From the NCBI GenBank assembly GCA_022813625.1, contig JAKLMB010000020.1, forward strand, positions 372,001 through 436,000: DNA of 64,000 nucleotides, read 5' to 3'. The stretch comes from Aaosphaeria pasadenensis (lineage: Eukaryota; Ascomycota; Dothideomycetes; Pleosporales). Made by a program: the position numbers and the translations under genes. The notes beneath the pieces were generated by a model. That model ran no database searches, was not told the origin of the DNA, and saw only the letters and a program-made list of their open reading frames with translations. Positions 35,740 to 47,420 of the stretch are shown here, piece by piece; position 1 is the first letter of the stretch, and each line of letters opens with the position of its first letter.

Positions 35740-36585
35740 TCGCATCTCTAGCTGCGCGTGGGCCTATAATGAACTACTAGTATCCTGGGGCTATCAAAAT
35801 CTTGCAAGTCTAATTCCAATGACTCAATCGCTTTTTCATTGATGCTGAAATGCTATGCTGAAAGGATCTTCTGCCATTTAGTTGCCTGAAGGCTCGACTG
35901 ATTGCAATGTTATTTGACAAAGCTAGATTCGGCACATTAGGAGTTACAAGTGGCTGCTATAAATCAATCTCGTTGTGATGATATAGCACTTGTGAGCAAA
36001 ATCGTACTCCAATATTCGCCAATAATTATGAATTGAATAGGCCTCTTCCTGAAGCAATCGACTCCAGGCCAACTGATTTCTCTATCTTGGGAGACTATGG
36101 CATTGTGGTTATCGACTTTCTCATTGAAAGGTCATTCAACTAGGAGCTTGGATGATTGTACACGAGCGCATGAAGAGGTATAGAACAAATCTCGTCGTTT
36201 ACGGGAATCAATCTTGTAAATGTGACGCCAGTCTGATGTCTTCGTCAAACCGGAAGTCAGAGAGTTCAACAGCCATGCACATGGGATGAAAGGTATCTGA
36301 AACATTGATTTGACTTTCGATTCTCATATGCAACCACATACACTCTTCTAAAGTCTCCATAAAGACCATTTGACTGTTGTCTCTATGATCATAGTAGATC
36401 AAAAGAGACAAGGTCAAGTGTGGAATATAACCTAGGCAGTTACAATAGTAGTAGAAGAGGGAGAAGCAAGATCCAGACATAATGTAACCTTTATTGTAAA
36501 ACCTCGTAATACCATTATTCTGTATCGTCAGTTGAGGAACTAACAGAACGCCTGTGCCAATTAGGTCAAGCGAAATCGGAGACAA
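35740..36585 (-). pseudogene. Possible remnant of a fungal CorA-like/hypothetical membrane protein gene
   Basis: The minus-strand frame 36585-36208 (125 codons) reads smoothly (LGYIPHLTLSLLIYYD, then FHPMCMAVELSDFRFDEDI) and resembles the N-terminal region of a large family of fungal hypothetical proteins, some with CorA-like C-termini. Downstream on the same strand another family-like stretch (AEDPFQHSISASMKKRL) is in a different frame and interrupted by stops. The C-terminal membrane segments were not found. I read this as a decayed copy; a short functional gene with missed introns is the alternative. The family assignment is from memory and weak. Confidence 0.3.
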
Positions 36586-36599
36586 AAGCGGGGATGCTA

Positions 36600-37069
36600 A
36601 ATATTTACTTATCGCTCCCCCGGCCTCTCTTCATTTGATGACTCCACCATTCTCGAAACAACAATCTACGCATCTTCACGTTGCAAATCAATTTGCTGCA
36701 ATACGGTCGCACAAGAATAAATTCGGTCTACTACAGTCAACTTTCGAAAAGTACTCCACGAACAACAAGTACGACACATCAACAACAACATCATGGCGCC
36801 AAGTAGCAGACCACGACTTGATCAAGGTATTTGACAGCAATTGCATGAGACCGGTGTTCATCGATCAATGTATGTGCGATTTACTCGAGACAAAACCCCA
36901 TTGAGTAGATCGCGCATGTGTTGATCGATGATCTGAGATAATACGGTCGGAACTTGATCAGGGGAATACCTGCGAAAGGACATCATGCATTGCTTCCTCT
37001 TTGAGGTGGAGGCAGACTAATGTGAACAGGGTTCCTCGAATTCGGTCCCGATTTGGACGTACATATAAC
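36600..37069 (+). promoter_or_regulatory. NCS1 permease promoter with GATA sites
   Basis: CTTATC at 36608-36613 (CGATAAG on the reverse strand) and AGATAA at 36936-36941 fit the HGATAR consensus of AreA-type nitrogen regulators, as expected upstream of a purine/cytosine permease. Confidence 0.45.
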
Positions 37070-38842
37070 ATGGAGACTTCCGTAAATCAACAAGCCTCTC
37101 CTCACGATGAGAAGACCACCCGTATGGTGCTTGCTCCGGAAGATGAGCTTCCTACTTCCGCTGCCCATGCGCAATCCGACTCCGGATCACTGGTTGGCAA
37201 AGTAAAGTCAGGATGGAAGCGTTTTGAGAGACAATTGATCGCATACAACATGGAAGCACGCGGCATTCAGCGAGTGGAGCCTGATGAACGGCATGATTTG
37301 AGGTCCCTGGGCTACAAGCAGATTGCTGTCATGTGGTTCTCGATCAACCTGGCTGCAAACAATATCACGTTGGGTATGCTAGGGCCCGCTGTCTTCGGAT
37401 TGGGTTTCCTTGACTCTTGCATGTGCGCTGTCTTCGGTATGTTCGTTGGTTGTCTTCCAGTCGCCTACATTGCAACCTTCGGGCCTATAAGCGGAAACCG
37501 AACTATGATATTTGCGCGGTGAGTTTTAAGAACCTCTTGGTGAGAGAAGCAACAATCTGACAGGTGCAAGGTTCGTAATGGGATGGTGGCCGTCTAAGAT
37601 TGTGGTGATCCTGAACATCATTGTCCTTCTTGGTTACGCTTTGCTCGACTGTGTTATTGCTGGCCAAATTCTATCCGCGGTGTCTGGAAACACCATGTCC
37701 GTTGTGGTTGGAATCATCATCGTAGCGTTGATTACCTGGGGTGTCACAACGTTTGGATACCAGGTCTTTCATTACTATGAAAGATATGCTTGGGCCCCTC
37801 AATTGGTCGTACTATGCATCCTTGCAGGTGTGGCTGGTCCGAATTTCAACATCAGCTCGGCATCGCACGGCGAAGGTGCAACACTTATAGGAAACCGCAT
37901 CTCATTCTTTGGACTGAATCTTGCAGCGTGAGATCATCCCGAATCGCGCTGTTCTCCAACATACTGACCCAACCTAGAGCCATTACCTACGGAGGTGGGG
38001 CCGCTGACTATTTCGTTTACTATCCGGAAGATGCATCAAGTTGGAAAATCTTCGGTGCCACAATGTCCGGTTTGACGACGAGCTTTACGTTCGCTTTCAT
38101 TCTTGGGATCGGACTTGCTTCTGGCATGCAGACAAACACCGATTGGGAAAATGCATACGGTGTCTCACAAGGAGCACTACTGGCAGAAGGATACAAGTCG
38201 CTGGGCTCCTTTGGCGGGTTCTGTGGTGTGATTGTCGGATTGGGGCTCGTCGCTAACCTTGTCGTGCCAACGTCAGTGATCCTAGAAGGAAAATGTGATG
38301 TGACAGATGCTGACGCTATAGCAGATATTCTTCTGGGATTGATGCACAGATTCTTGGACGCTGGGCTTCAGTCATACCGCGCGCCATTTGGAATACCATC
38401 GGCGTCATCATCTACACGGTCTGTGCCCTTGCGGGGCGCGCCCATCTGGCAGAGATTTTTACCAATTTCCTTGCGCTCATGGGTTACTGGGTCTCCATAT
38501 GGATTGCAATTATTCTTGAGGAGGTGCTCATCTTCCGCAGGAAAACAGGATTCAATTGGGCTTTCTGGAATGAGCAGAAGAAACTCCCTCTTGGAATCGC
38601 GGCCCTGGCTGCATTTGTGGTAGGCTGGATCGGCGCCATTCTTTGCATGGCACAGCTGTGGTACATTGGTCCAATTGCAACTCTGGTTGGTGATTATGGA
38701 GCTGATGTAAGTTCTCGGAACTGACTTCTGTGAATTATGTACTAATGGATATTGCTAGATGGGAAACTTTGTCGGCTTTGCCTGGGCTGCGGTCGTTTAC
38801 CCACCACTCCGCAGCTGGGAGATGAAGAAGTTTGGGCGTTAA
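37070..38842 (+). CDS. NCS1-family purine-cytosine permease (Fcy2-like)
   Basis: Five exons: 37070-37518, 37571-37927, 37978-38271, 38325-38706 and 38759-38842; 521 aa. Family signatures: an N-terminal cytosolic part with IQRVEPDERHD, then MWFSINLAANNITLGMLGP in TM1, FGPISGNRTMIFARFVMGWWPSK (rebuilt across intron 1), ITYGGGAADYFVYYP (across intron 2) and LGRWASVIPRAIWNTIG (across intron 3), with about 12 hydrophobic segments. NCS1 Fcy-type carriers are proton symporters for cytosine, adenine, guanine and hypoxanthine at the plasma membrane. Size and splice sites are normal. HGATAR sites upstream suggest nitrogen regulation. Confidence 0.92.
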
Positions 38843-39279
38843 TCTACAGGGACAGTCACCTGAATGCCGTCTACTTGGAATTGACCATTCCTACTTTCCT
38901 GTGATCGTAGCAGCGCGGAAATTTCGGTAGTCGGATAATGTATAAGGAGCTTGGAAGGGTGGTGGGTGAAAGTGTAGCGCTATGGATGAGAGTGCTTAGA
39001 GAGCCAAGAAGGAACAGGTGGAGAGTTGAAGAAGTTGGCAGGTGAAAGATGGCCGTAGTCAAAATAACAAATTGAAATCGTATGACGCGGTTAGTTATCA
39101 CATGCGTGCCTGCCTCGCGGCTTGTCCCAGTGTTTACTTTCACCTTGCCTTTGAATCCTTCTTCCCCCTTCCACTACTGCTGACTCTTCCTTCTCCTTCA
39201 ATCTCTCCTCTAAGAGCAACCACGGCTTGAACTTCACCTTGCAACTGTCCCAGGCCAACTTTTCTACAGTCGCATTCGT
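38843..39279. other. Intergenic gap, nothing specific seen
   Basis: About 440 bp between the permease stop and the first ATG of the coiled-coil gene. The right part (39150-39270) is rich in pyrimidines, as in fungal core promoters. Confidence 0.5.
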
Positions 39280-40987
39280 ATGTCGCCCCTTCTCGACAGC
39301 CTCACAAGACTTCCCGGGTTCACACCATCGCCGATAGCTACTCCCGTTTTACCCAGTTCCATCGCATCACACCTGCAAGCCCTCTCTGTGGCTAACTCTC
39401 AACGAACAATGGCTTTCTCAACTGAAAACAAGGTCGTGGACGGCGGCAAGACCCCAAGCTTCCACAAAGCTGCCGACGCTCACTTTGATAGTCTCGTTGA
39501 CTTGATGCGAAAAAAAGAGGCCTATCCGATGCAGCAAAGGATACCGCACGCTCCTGTCAATGGAGCTAATGGGGTAAAGGGTTATAACGGGGTCAATGGA
39601 TCCAACGGAGTCAACGGATCCAACGGAGTCAACGGAGCCAACGGAGCCAACAGAGCCAACAGTGTCAACGGTGTCGATAGGGACATTGGTGCCAACGGGT
39701 TTAATGTGGTTAAAGAGGTCAAAGAGGTCAAAGGGGTCAACGGGGTCAACGGGGTCAACGGTTGGATCATAATTTTTGCCTTGGTAACGGCTATCTACTG
39801 ATATCTCCACTATAGGCATATGTACTAAGAGCCGATTCTCCCTCGATCGTACCGATAACCTTCGTCAAGATGACATCGAGCACTTGCCACAATCAGAAGT
39901 CTCATTGATCATGCTCGACGACTTGCTGCATGTCGAAACACGCCCTAGTCATTCCCCAATCCAGAACACCAGCGCCACAGAAGACCGTGGAATTCAGGCT
40001 GCAGGCCCGCGCGATAGACTACCGTCAGACCAATCTTCTGATCACGCCTCGACAGACCAGGATGATACTACCTCTCTCGAACGCATGGAAGTCAATATTT
40101 TGGGGATGGTCTCACAAATGCTTCGCCCTAAACCGATTGATGAGCCATTGCGAGGCGTGACAAACCCAGGATTCCATGCCTTAGCACACTATGCTCCCCA
40201 GGACCAGACGGTAGCAAAGCGTAATACGCAACTCTCTGAAGTGAATGGATTTGGCCACAAAGATGCAATTATGGACATTGGAAAGGACATGGAGAGACTG
40301 GAATCGAAGTCCCGCTCTCCCAATGGGGTCGAGGCTGTGAACGGACTCACCGTGGTAAATGCGAGATCAAGGCTGGAACAAACTCAAATCAACATGGACA
40401 CACAGACAGAGCGCGTTAAAAATCTCCTTGACACATTAAAGTCAAGGGAGAAGCTATATAAAGAAATGGAGGAAAAGCTGAAGGACACGGAGAACAAAGT
40501 GAAGGAAGCGAAGACTGAGGCTGGGTACCTGAGGGCTCAGCTCAGGGAAGCCCAGAAAACAGATACACCCTCTGCTCTGGAGAAATTTGCAACCTTCGAG
40601 GCTCAAATCAAGCAAAAGAATTCCGAGATCGGTCGCTTGCGTGAAGCTCAGCGCAAGACTGACAAGGTCTTGCGGAACAAGCAAGCGCAAATCGAGAAAA
40701 CATCCAACGAGCTTACAGCTCTGCGCGGTGCCGCACATCTCGTCGCGCCGTCCAGCAAAAAGCAACTTCCTCGAGGGGTATTCTCATGCATAGAATGCTT
40801 TGTGCACAATGCTGATTGCGATCTGAAAGCTATCTGCAGCAACTGTCGGGAAGAGGGCAAGAAATGTCTTCGATGGCGCTGCTCTCTAGTTCACCGTTTC
40901 GGACAATGCCCAGAAGGTCACATGTGCCCTATGAAGCACGATCCCGAGGGATGGTTATATGCACAGAAGGATCGTCCACAGTGGTAG
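39280..40987 (+). CDS. Coiled-coil protein with Asn-Gly repeats and a C-terminal Cys-rich zinc-binding domain (Zn2Cys6-like + CCCH)
   Basis: Two exons, probably 39280-39783 and 39830-40987 (553 aa). An alternative intron with a weak GTTGGA donor at 39760 and acceptor at 39815 is also in frame. Residues about 94-162 are tandem NGV/NGA/NGS tripeptides encoded by a 9-bp minisatellite. Residues about 348-468 are a charged heptad-like coiled coil (Leu, Glu, Lys and Gln rich). The C-terminus has nine Cys: C488-x2-C-x6-C-x5-C-x2-C-x6-C514, the Zn2Cys6 spacing but without its basic residues, then C-x8-C-x5-C-x3-H (C519-H538), the exact CCCH zinc-finger spacing. Role unknown; nucleic-acid (RNA) binding and self-association are inferred. 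A start at 39409 (MAFSTENK) is possible. Confidence 0.75.
39559..39765 (+). repeat. Coding 9-bp minisatellite (AACGGNGNC)
   Basis: About 20 imperfect tandem units of consensus AACGGNGNC, each coding for Asn-Gly-Val/Ala/Ser, with a more diverged middle part (about 39670-39730). The unit keeps the frame, so copy-number changes would not disrupt the protein. Confidence 0.85.
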
Positions 40988-41380
40988 TTCCATATGGTCT
41001 TGAATTCCGAGTCCTGGGCTTGCCCGGGTCGGTACATCGCACCTTTCCCAGCACTCAAAAGGAGCGTCGCATTTTGCCATGCAAGTCTCTTGGGATTGAT
41101 GAACGATAATTCGGAACAAAGTGAGGGATATCATACTGCTTCGCTATGTAGTAATAGAAACATATCAAAGGGTCTTAAAAAAGCCGTGCCAGTCTCTTTG
41201 TGGTCCGATCATGTTCTTTGGATAGCTTTCACATGTAATTCTATAAGTATTCTAATCCGGATCATTGATGCGCAAGAAAGCAATACGTAGTTACAACCAG
41301 TTCGTCACCACCACATCGGATCCATTCCCGTATCCTCAACCCATTCCTCTTATCATTGTTATTCGTGTCAGCAATTCTCA
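40988..41380. other. Convergent intergenic gap
   Basis: 3' flanks of the coiled-coil gene and the convergent EDEM-like gene. AT-rich in part (41120-41260); nothing else seen. Confidence 0.5.
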
Positions 41381-44300
41381 TCACAAAACAATCAAATTCC
41401 CAATCTTGACCCCCTGGCTCTGGAAGAAATACCTCCGTCTGACGCCCACGCCTTTCGCCCTGCCCAACAAAGCAATCGTCTCGTCGCCCCCGCTCACCAT
41501 GATCAGCGGGATGGGATTGGGTCGAGGCAGGCCGGAGGACGTGTACTGCACCTCGTCGAGGAGGGGCTGGACGAGCCCGGGGGAGACTGGAGCGTTATTG
41601 CCGCGGCGGTTGTTCGACGGAGGATTGAAGCGCATGGGGGTCGGCGTGGGCTTTGGCTTCCGGCGGGAGAGGAGGTACGCTTCATCGATTCCGTCTTCGT
41701 CTTGGTTTTCTTCGGGGCTGGTGCTGTCTATGAGTGTTTGCTGGTGCTCTTCGTATTTGTAGCGCGCGGCGTTGTCGTATTCGTGCTGTTCATGCTCGGG
41801 GAAGCTGACGACGATGACGAGTTGGAGGGATGAGCTCTTAGGAGGGAAGGCGGGGATGTTGCGGAGTTTGGTGCTGAAGCTGCATCCGCCGCGGGGAATC
41901 ACGATGATCTGATGGGCACGCGGGACTTCGAATGGCAAGCGGTCTTCGCAGAGGGTGGTCGGGTGGATGTAGATGCTGGTCCAGATGAGGGGCCTTTTGG
42001 CGGAGTAGGTAAGTTCAGGGTCAGGTACGTCTGGGAGTGGAGCGGCGCCGGGGCCGGTTGGCAGGCTCGCGTGAAGGGCGCTCCGGAGGATTTCTGTGGG
42101 GGTTGGAGGAGATGGAGATTGAGTAGGTTGGGAGGTAGAAGCTGCCAGCAGGTTTTGAAGGGAGGCAAGGAGCGAGGACAGGTATGATGGTTCGGTCGAA
42201 AGTGCATCAGCGTCGACATGGGCATTGAATTCCAGCACCTCGTCGACGTCAAGATCAGACAAGCTACCGTTATCACCGAGCACATCCTCAAGTATGTCAG
42301 CCAACTTAGTTGGGGATGGTGTCGTGACTGGGAGTGGGACGGCATCTACAACGAAATCCAATGCATGTGCATCTCTGGTCCGTGTGAAGAACGGGTCGGA
42401 GGGATTGAAACTCTCAATGGTCTCGCGCGACATGTATACTTTCTCGTCCCGGCCCAGACCAACATTGGAAATGGCGTATATGCGGAAGTGCTCGTCGAGG
42501 TCCATTTCTTGTCCCTGAGGGAGCATCTCCTTTTCGCGGATCATTCCCAGCCGAAGACCGCTGATGGAATTGACCAGAATGCCTTCGTTTACACGCTGTA
42601 ACGTGCCGACTTGTAGACTATTAGGGAGATTGGGAAATGACAAATCGAAAGTCATGCGAGTGGCCATGGTGGAGCTTGTTGCATATCGGGGTATGAGCTC
42701 TAGAGGCAGGGTCCACGGAAAGTATGTATAATTCGAAGGGGACTGAATGTCAGAGTTTGAAAGGCTGGGATGGTCGGCATTGAACTCTACGATAGGCGAA
42801 TCGATTGTATCTTTCGTAGGCATGAGATGCAGGCGAGCCATGCTTGCAGCGTGAAATACATCAGCTCGGGCGGCCGTTGCAGATATACTGAAAGGAACAG
42901 GCTTCGGTGGAAGAGGGCAAGTAGTTCGCACGTGATGCCATACGTCGGCCGACTCCTCACGAGAACCAGGTTGACGGAGACGCTTGGGAATGATCAATGG
43001 GTGCCCTTCCGTTGTGAAGACGAAGGGGGCGTCCCATGAATTAAGAGGATGAGTGGGGTCGAAGAGTAGATAGAGATACTTAGCCGTCTCTCCTAGGAAG
43101 AAACTTTCCATGCGGTCACTCAACTCTCCCGTTCGAACGTCGTGCAGCCCTGCCCAGCCACACTTGGTCCAACAACGCCTCTTGATGTCCTGAAGAACCA
43201 TTTCGCCGACGTGTAAATACCATGGATCATCGGTTGCACGGAAAAGGTACCAGGTAGATTCGATAAACTCAGGCCGGCCTCCCCACCAACGTAATCCTCC
43301 CTCGATGTTCCCGCTCGCGGTCGACCATCTTTCCGGCATTGCAGAGTATCGAGTCCAGAGGGCAGTGTACAGGAGGTGTGTCTCGATAGCTTCATCCAGT
43401 TCGCCAGCCAATGCTAGCAATCCCTGGTAGTAGGCGCTCAAGCTGTCAATCCAGTAGGCTCGTGTCGCGCCGGTGTATAGATCGACCTGAGTATAGTGGG
43501 GATGATGGTGGGCAGCCCCTCGATAGATCTGTCGCTTGATTCCTTCGTGCGCATCTTCCCAGGCATTCAGGAATGCATCTGGAGAGTCGGTGTCCGGACT
43601 GCTAAGGTCATATGGCAGTCCTGATAGGAGAATGTGTGTTTTGAGGGAATATTCGAAGAAGCTGTCAATACCAGCTCCGATGCCTGTATATGGAGAGACC
43701 CACTGTCCCGTCTCAGCATCAATCCCTGCTCCTAACAACCCAATACTGCTCCGCCGATGCCACACCGCCCAGAATGCCTCCTTTGCCGCCTTTTCGAAAC
43801 GGGTATCTCCAGTTAACCTGCTCAGTGTAGAAAATTCCAGCACCAGGCTGCCCGCACCAGCAGAACAGGTTTCCGTGATTTCAGTGCCTTTATTCTTCGG
43901 ATCCGTATCGCATTGACCGTATTCTGAGTCGGTGTTGTATGGTGAATTGGCATAGAAAGGAACTCCATGGCGGAGATTGACACGTGGATATGGCAGGCCT
44001 GTGGGAGTGTGAAAAGCCGGCATCAAACGCTCAGCAAGATCCGTCGCCAGACGAAGTAGCTGTCCATTGTATGTGAAGCCATTAGGCCATAGTATGCCCT
44101 CCTTTCCTTTTTTGATCTGTTCAACCTTGGGCTCATAGCCACGTATCGGAAGATCGCCAACCGCGAACTGGTGCGCACTCAACAGCCCACCGACGCCGCG
44201 TATGACAGTCTCAAAAACCTGCACCTTGCTGTCTAGATCGAAACCTCGTGCTCGCGTGCCCTGTCCTGCAGGCCCTTTGCTACCATCGCCATAATGTTCT

Positions 44301-44754
44301 ACCAACGATTGTATCCCATTTTGGAAGTCTCGGAGTGGCTTGTTGTAGTTCGCGCTTTCTTGCGGTGGAGAGGAAGCCAATATGGCCAACGTTGACAAGC
44401 TATCGATCAAGGTAAGGGAGTAGTTTCCTAGGACATCGTTGACTTCGATGTGTGCAGGATTCGTCCTATCCCGAGTAAGAGGTCCGCAGGTAAGAGGTCT
44501 GAGTTCGTCTTCGGGGAAGGCATGTTCCATGTAATTATCGAATCCATGGTAAAAAATGTCTACAGTTTCTTGCCTACGGACGGTCAGCTTCCACCTAGAA
44601 ACGAAGCTTGCGACAGCTGGACGAACCGAAGATGAGAAATGGTACTATCGGTCATGCCATGCGCGACAGTCGCCAACAACAGTAGAGCAAGCAGAGAGAG
44701 CCATCTGAGCCGAAAGGCGGCTGCTCCGAGCATATGCCTTCCAGTCAAATTCAT
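41381..44754 (-). CDS. EDEM-type GH47 alpha-mannosidase with PA domain (Htm1/Mnl1-like)
   Basis: Two exons: 44754-44627 and 44573-41381; 1106 aa. An N-terminal hydrophobic signal (LRWLSLLALLLLATVAHG) leads into the GH47 domain (about 45-560): VDIFYHGFDNYMEHAFPEDELRPLTC is rebuilt across the intron, followed by HIEVNDVLGNYSLTLIDSLSTLAIL, GIGAGIDSFFEYSLK, DRMESFFLGETAKYLYLLF and the calcium-site TEGHP. A protease-associated (PA) fold (about 850-960) includes IIVIPRGGCSFSTKLRNI. EDEM proteins trim mannose from misfolded glycoproteins in the ER to mark them for ERAD, usually with a disulfide-isomerase partner. The intron has a GTTCGT donor. The gene is divergent from TIM50 (467 bp between starts). 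Confidence 0.9.
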
Positions 44755-45221
44755 GCCCTTGATGGTCTGGAAGCGGAGACATGGGCCTTGCGCAGGTGGG
44801 ATGTAAAGAATCAAAAACACCGGGGCGAGCTATATACAGCAAGGAATATGTAGGTAAGGCATGGGTGTAAGCTGAAAGAATTGCAAGCGAATAGAATTGA
44901 AGTCGCCGGTACAAGAAAAAAATCAGAGGTTATATGTACATAGGTATGTCATCCAGCTCATAACGACATCGTCGGTGCCCGCAAAGACCACAGTTCCCTC
45001 TTGGTGCGGCTGTCAGCGGCTAATTCGCGTCTATTAGGCCAATCGGCATCTTCCTCAATTTTGTTCTTCCGATCCAGGTGCAAGTCTTGCGATGAAATCA
45101 CCAACGGCAAGCTTTGTGGCCGTTCTGCACCATCGTCAACTCTCTTCTTTTCCATCAATGTATTTTCCCTTTGCATTCAATTTTTAATCTTAGTAACTCA
45201 CCATTCCTGCTTGGCTCTACC
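44755..45221. promoter_or_regulatory. Divergent promoter of EDEM-like and TIM50 genes
   Basis: 467 bp between the two start codons. No clear UPR palindrome or other known element was found by eye. Confidence 0.4.
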
Positions 45222-46890
45222 ATGCTTCCCCGCGCTGCCTTCCGCGCACTTCGCCCGCGCGCACCACTGGCGTTCCCTCACACAAGTCCTATAGCCACAC
45301 CACCCCAATCCCACTGGCTACGATCGTACGCGAGCAACAATCGCTCCTCTAAGAACAAGACATGGAAGCAGTCCGATCCCGTCAAGTTCGATCAATCGAA
45401 TAAATCAACGCCCAACCCAATTCATCCCAACGAACAGCCCGAATTTGACGCTGCAGCTGCCCCAGAGCGCAATGACGTATCTTCAAAATCCCAAACTCCA
45501 GCAGACGATGCTCAAGCTTCCGGAGAAGCTACAGAACAACCACAGAAGCCTCTTCCCGATCTTAGACAAGGCATCCCATCGACGTTCGGCGACGAATTCG
45601 GCGCGGCTGAGTCTCGCTCACCAAAGCACGAGCACGATCCCAACAACATCACCGAAGACCCTGACAAGGAACCTCGTCCAGGAAGCGGCCGCGAAGGAGG
45701 TGAACTTCCAAAGTCAGCCTACGAGACTAGTACGGATAGGAGACGTAACCGCGTCGCCAATTGGTCGTATCTTGCAACTCTGGTCGCTGGAGGTCTAGGT
45801 GCCGTCTATCTCGGCAGGAATTGGGATACCGAGGAGGAAGCAAAGGCACACCCAGACGCACCAGAGGGATGGAGTCCTGCAGCCATGTACAATCGCGCAG
45901 CTGCCCGCTTAAGCAACCAGATGGGTTATTATACTGAGCCGACCTTCCCCAAGCTGCTGCCTGATATGGATCCTGCCCCTCCGATGACACTCGTCTTAAG
46001 TTTAGAAGACTTGCTGGTGCATTCCGAGTGGACCACGCAGCACGGCTGGAGGATGGCTAAGCGACCGGGTGTCGACTACTTCCTACGCTATCTTAGCCAG
46101 TACTACGAGTTGGTCATCTTTACATCAGTCCGCTCCATGGACGCAGATCCTATTATCAGGAAACTAGATCCCTTCCGTATCGTCATGTGGCCTCTGTTCC
46201 GTGAGGCCACTCGTTACGAGAAGGGCGAGTATATCAAGGTATGTATCATTTTGGCAAAACTACTTGTAGTGCGAGCCACGCTAACGGATCCAGGATTTGT
46301 CGTGCCTGAACCGAGATCTGTCGAAGACAGTGATCATCGATACCGACCCCGCTCACGTCAAGCTGCAACCCGAGAATGCCATCATTCTCCCTAAATGGAA
46401 GGGCGAACCTGGAGATAAAGGGCTTGTTGCTTTGATCCCATTCCTTGAGTATCTTGCCATGATGGGCACTGCTGATGTTCGTCAAGCCATCAAGTCCTTC
46501 GAAGGCAAGGACATCCCCGTAGAATTTGCACACAGAGAAGCAATAGCAAGGGAAGCCTTCAACAAGGAAATGGCCGAGCAAAAGGCGAAGAAACCTAAGC
46601 ATAGCGCCGGTGGTTTCGTAATGGGTGCTCTAGGTCTCAACAAGCCCCAGAGCGACGGTCTGGGTTTCACAGAGGGCTACGAGCAGGGCAAGATGCTGAG
46701 CGACCAAATCCGCGAACGTGGCCAGAAGCAGTACGAGATCATGGAGAAGGAAATCCGCGAGAACGGCGAGAAGTGGCTGAAGGAGATGGCTGATGAAGAG
46801 AAGAAATTCCAGGAGGAGCAAATGAAGAACATGAAGACCAGTGCCTTTAGCTGGTTTGGTGCCAGCGGACCTCCGCCAGAAAAGAAGTAA
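45222..46890 (+). CDS. TIM50: TIM50, mitochondrial inner membrane translocase subunit
   Basis: Two exons: 45222-46238 and 46294-46890; 537 aa. An Arg/Ala-rich presequence (MLPRAAFRALRPRAPLAF) precedes a low-complexity linker, one transmembrane segment (YLATLVAGGLGAVYLG, about residue 185) and an intermembrane-space FCP1-like (NIF/CPDc) domain: MTLVLSLEDLLVHSEW, KRPGVDYFLRYLSQYYELVIFTS, LDPFRIVMWPLFREATRY and, after the intron, KDLSCLNRDLSKTVIIDTDP. The phosphatase DxDxT motif is replaced (SLEDL), as usual in Tim50, so no phosphatase activity is expected. Tim50 receives presequence proteins from the TOM complex and passes them to the TIM23 channel. The charged C-terminal helix is typical of fungal forms. 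Confidence 0.95.
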
Positions 46891-47420
46891 ACGAAAAAGG
46901 ATGCTTTGGGCGCGTTCGTGATGGGTACGGGGAGTTCGGCTGTAAAATATCTTTTGTCCACTCTACTTTGGGTCACGGCCATGGTGCATGTTTCGATGGA
47001 GGACATGTATCTTGCATTGTAAACGTCTTGTATTATATGCTTGCAGAAAAAGATGAACGTCGGAAACACGGCGCGAGGCCTCGATAGACCGCTAGGAGGG
47101 AGTGAAATTATCCGGACCGATTAAGAAGTCCAACCCGCCTCTCAAAAGAATTCGAGTAGAATCAACAACTACCGTACGACTACATTTTTATGTGAACTAT
47201 AATCGTGCTTACAGGACGCCTCAAACCCTAGTGTGTTCGGAACGATCCGAGAAACCTCCGACAGCCTAAACAGGTCGAGTGACGTCCACCCTCTCCAGCT
47301 GACAACCATTGAAGCCACTGACGTCTAGCATCTACCACAATCACCACGGCCTCATCAGACTTTTGCTCCCCCTGAAGCGATATTCTGGATAGTAAATATT
47401 CCAATACTTGACAGGTTCAA
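46891..47420. other. Intergenic gap, nothing specific seen
   Basis: 530 bp with the 3' flank of TIM50 and the promoter of the next gene. No RNA gene or repeat recognised. Confidence 0.5.

Larger units (their letters stand above)
32700..36900. other. AT-richer island with degraded coding traces
   Basis: By eye this 4 kb is poorer in G+C than its surroundings (for example around 33150-33250 and 33480-33620). It contains a short tandem repeat at 33572-33605 and possible gene remnants at 34480-34980 and 35740-36590. This is the pattern expected of decayed or RIP-mutated sequence, but I have not measured dinucleotide ratios. Confidence 0.45.

Noticed and set aside
39418..39819. 133-codon antisense frame with DPVDPV and VGSVGS repeats
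   Set aside because: Antisense shadow of the coding 9-bp minisatellite.
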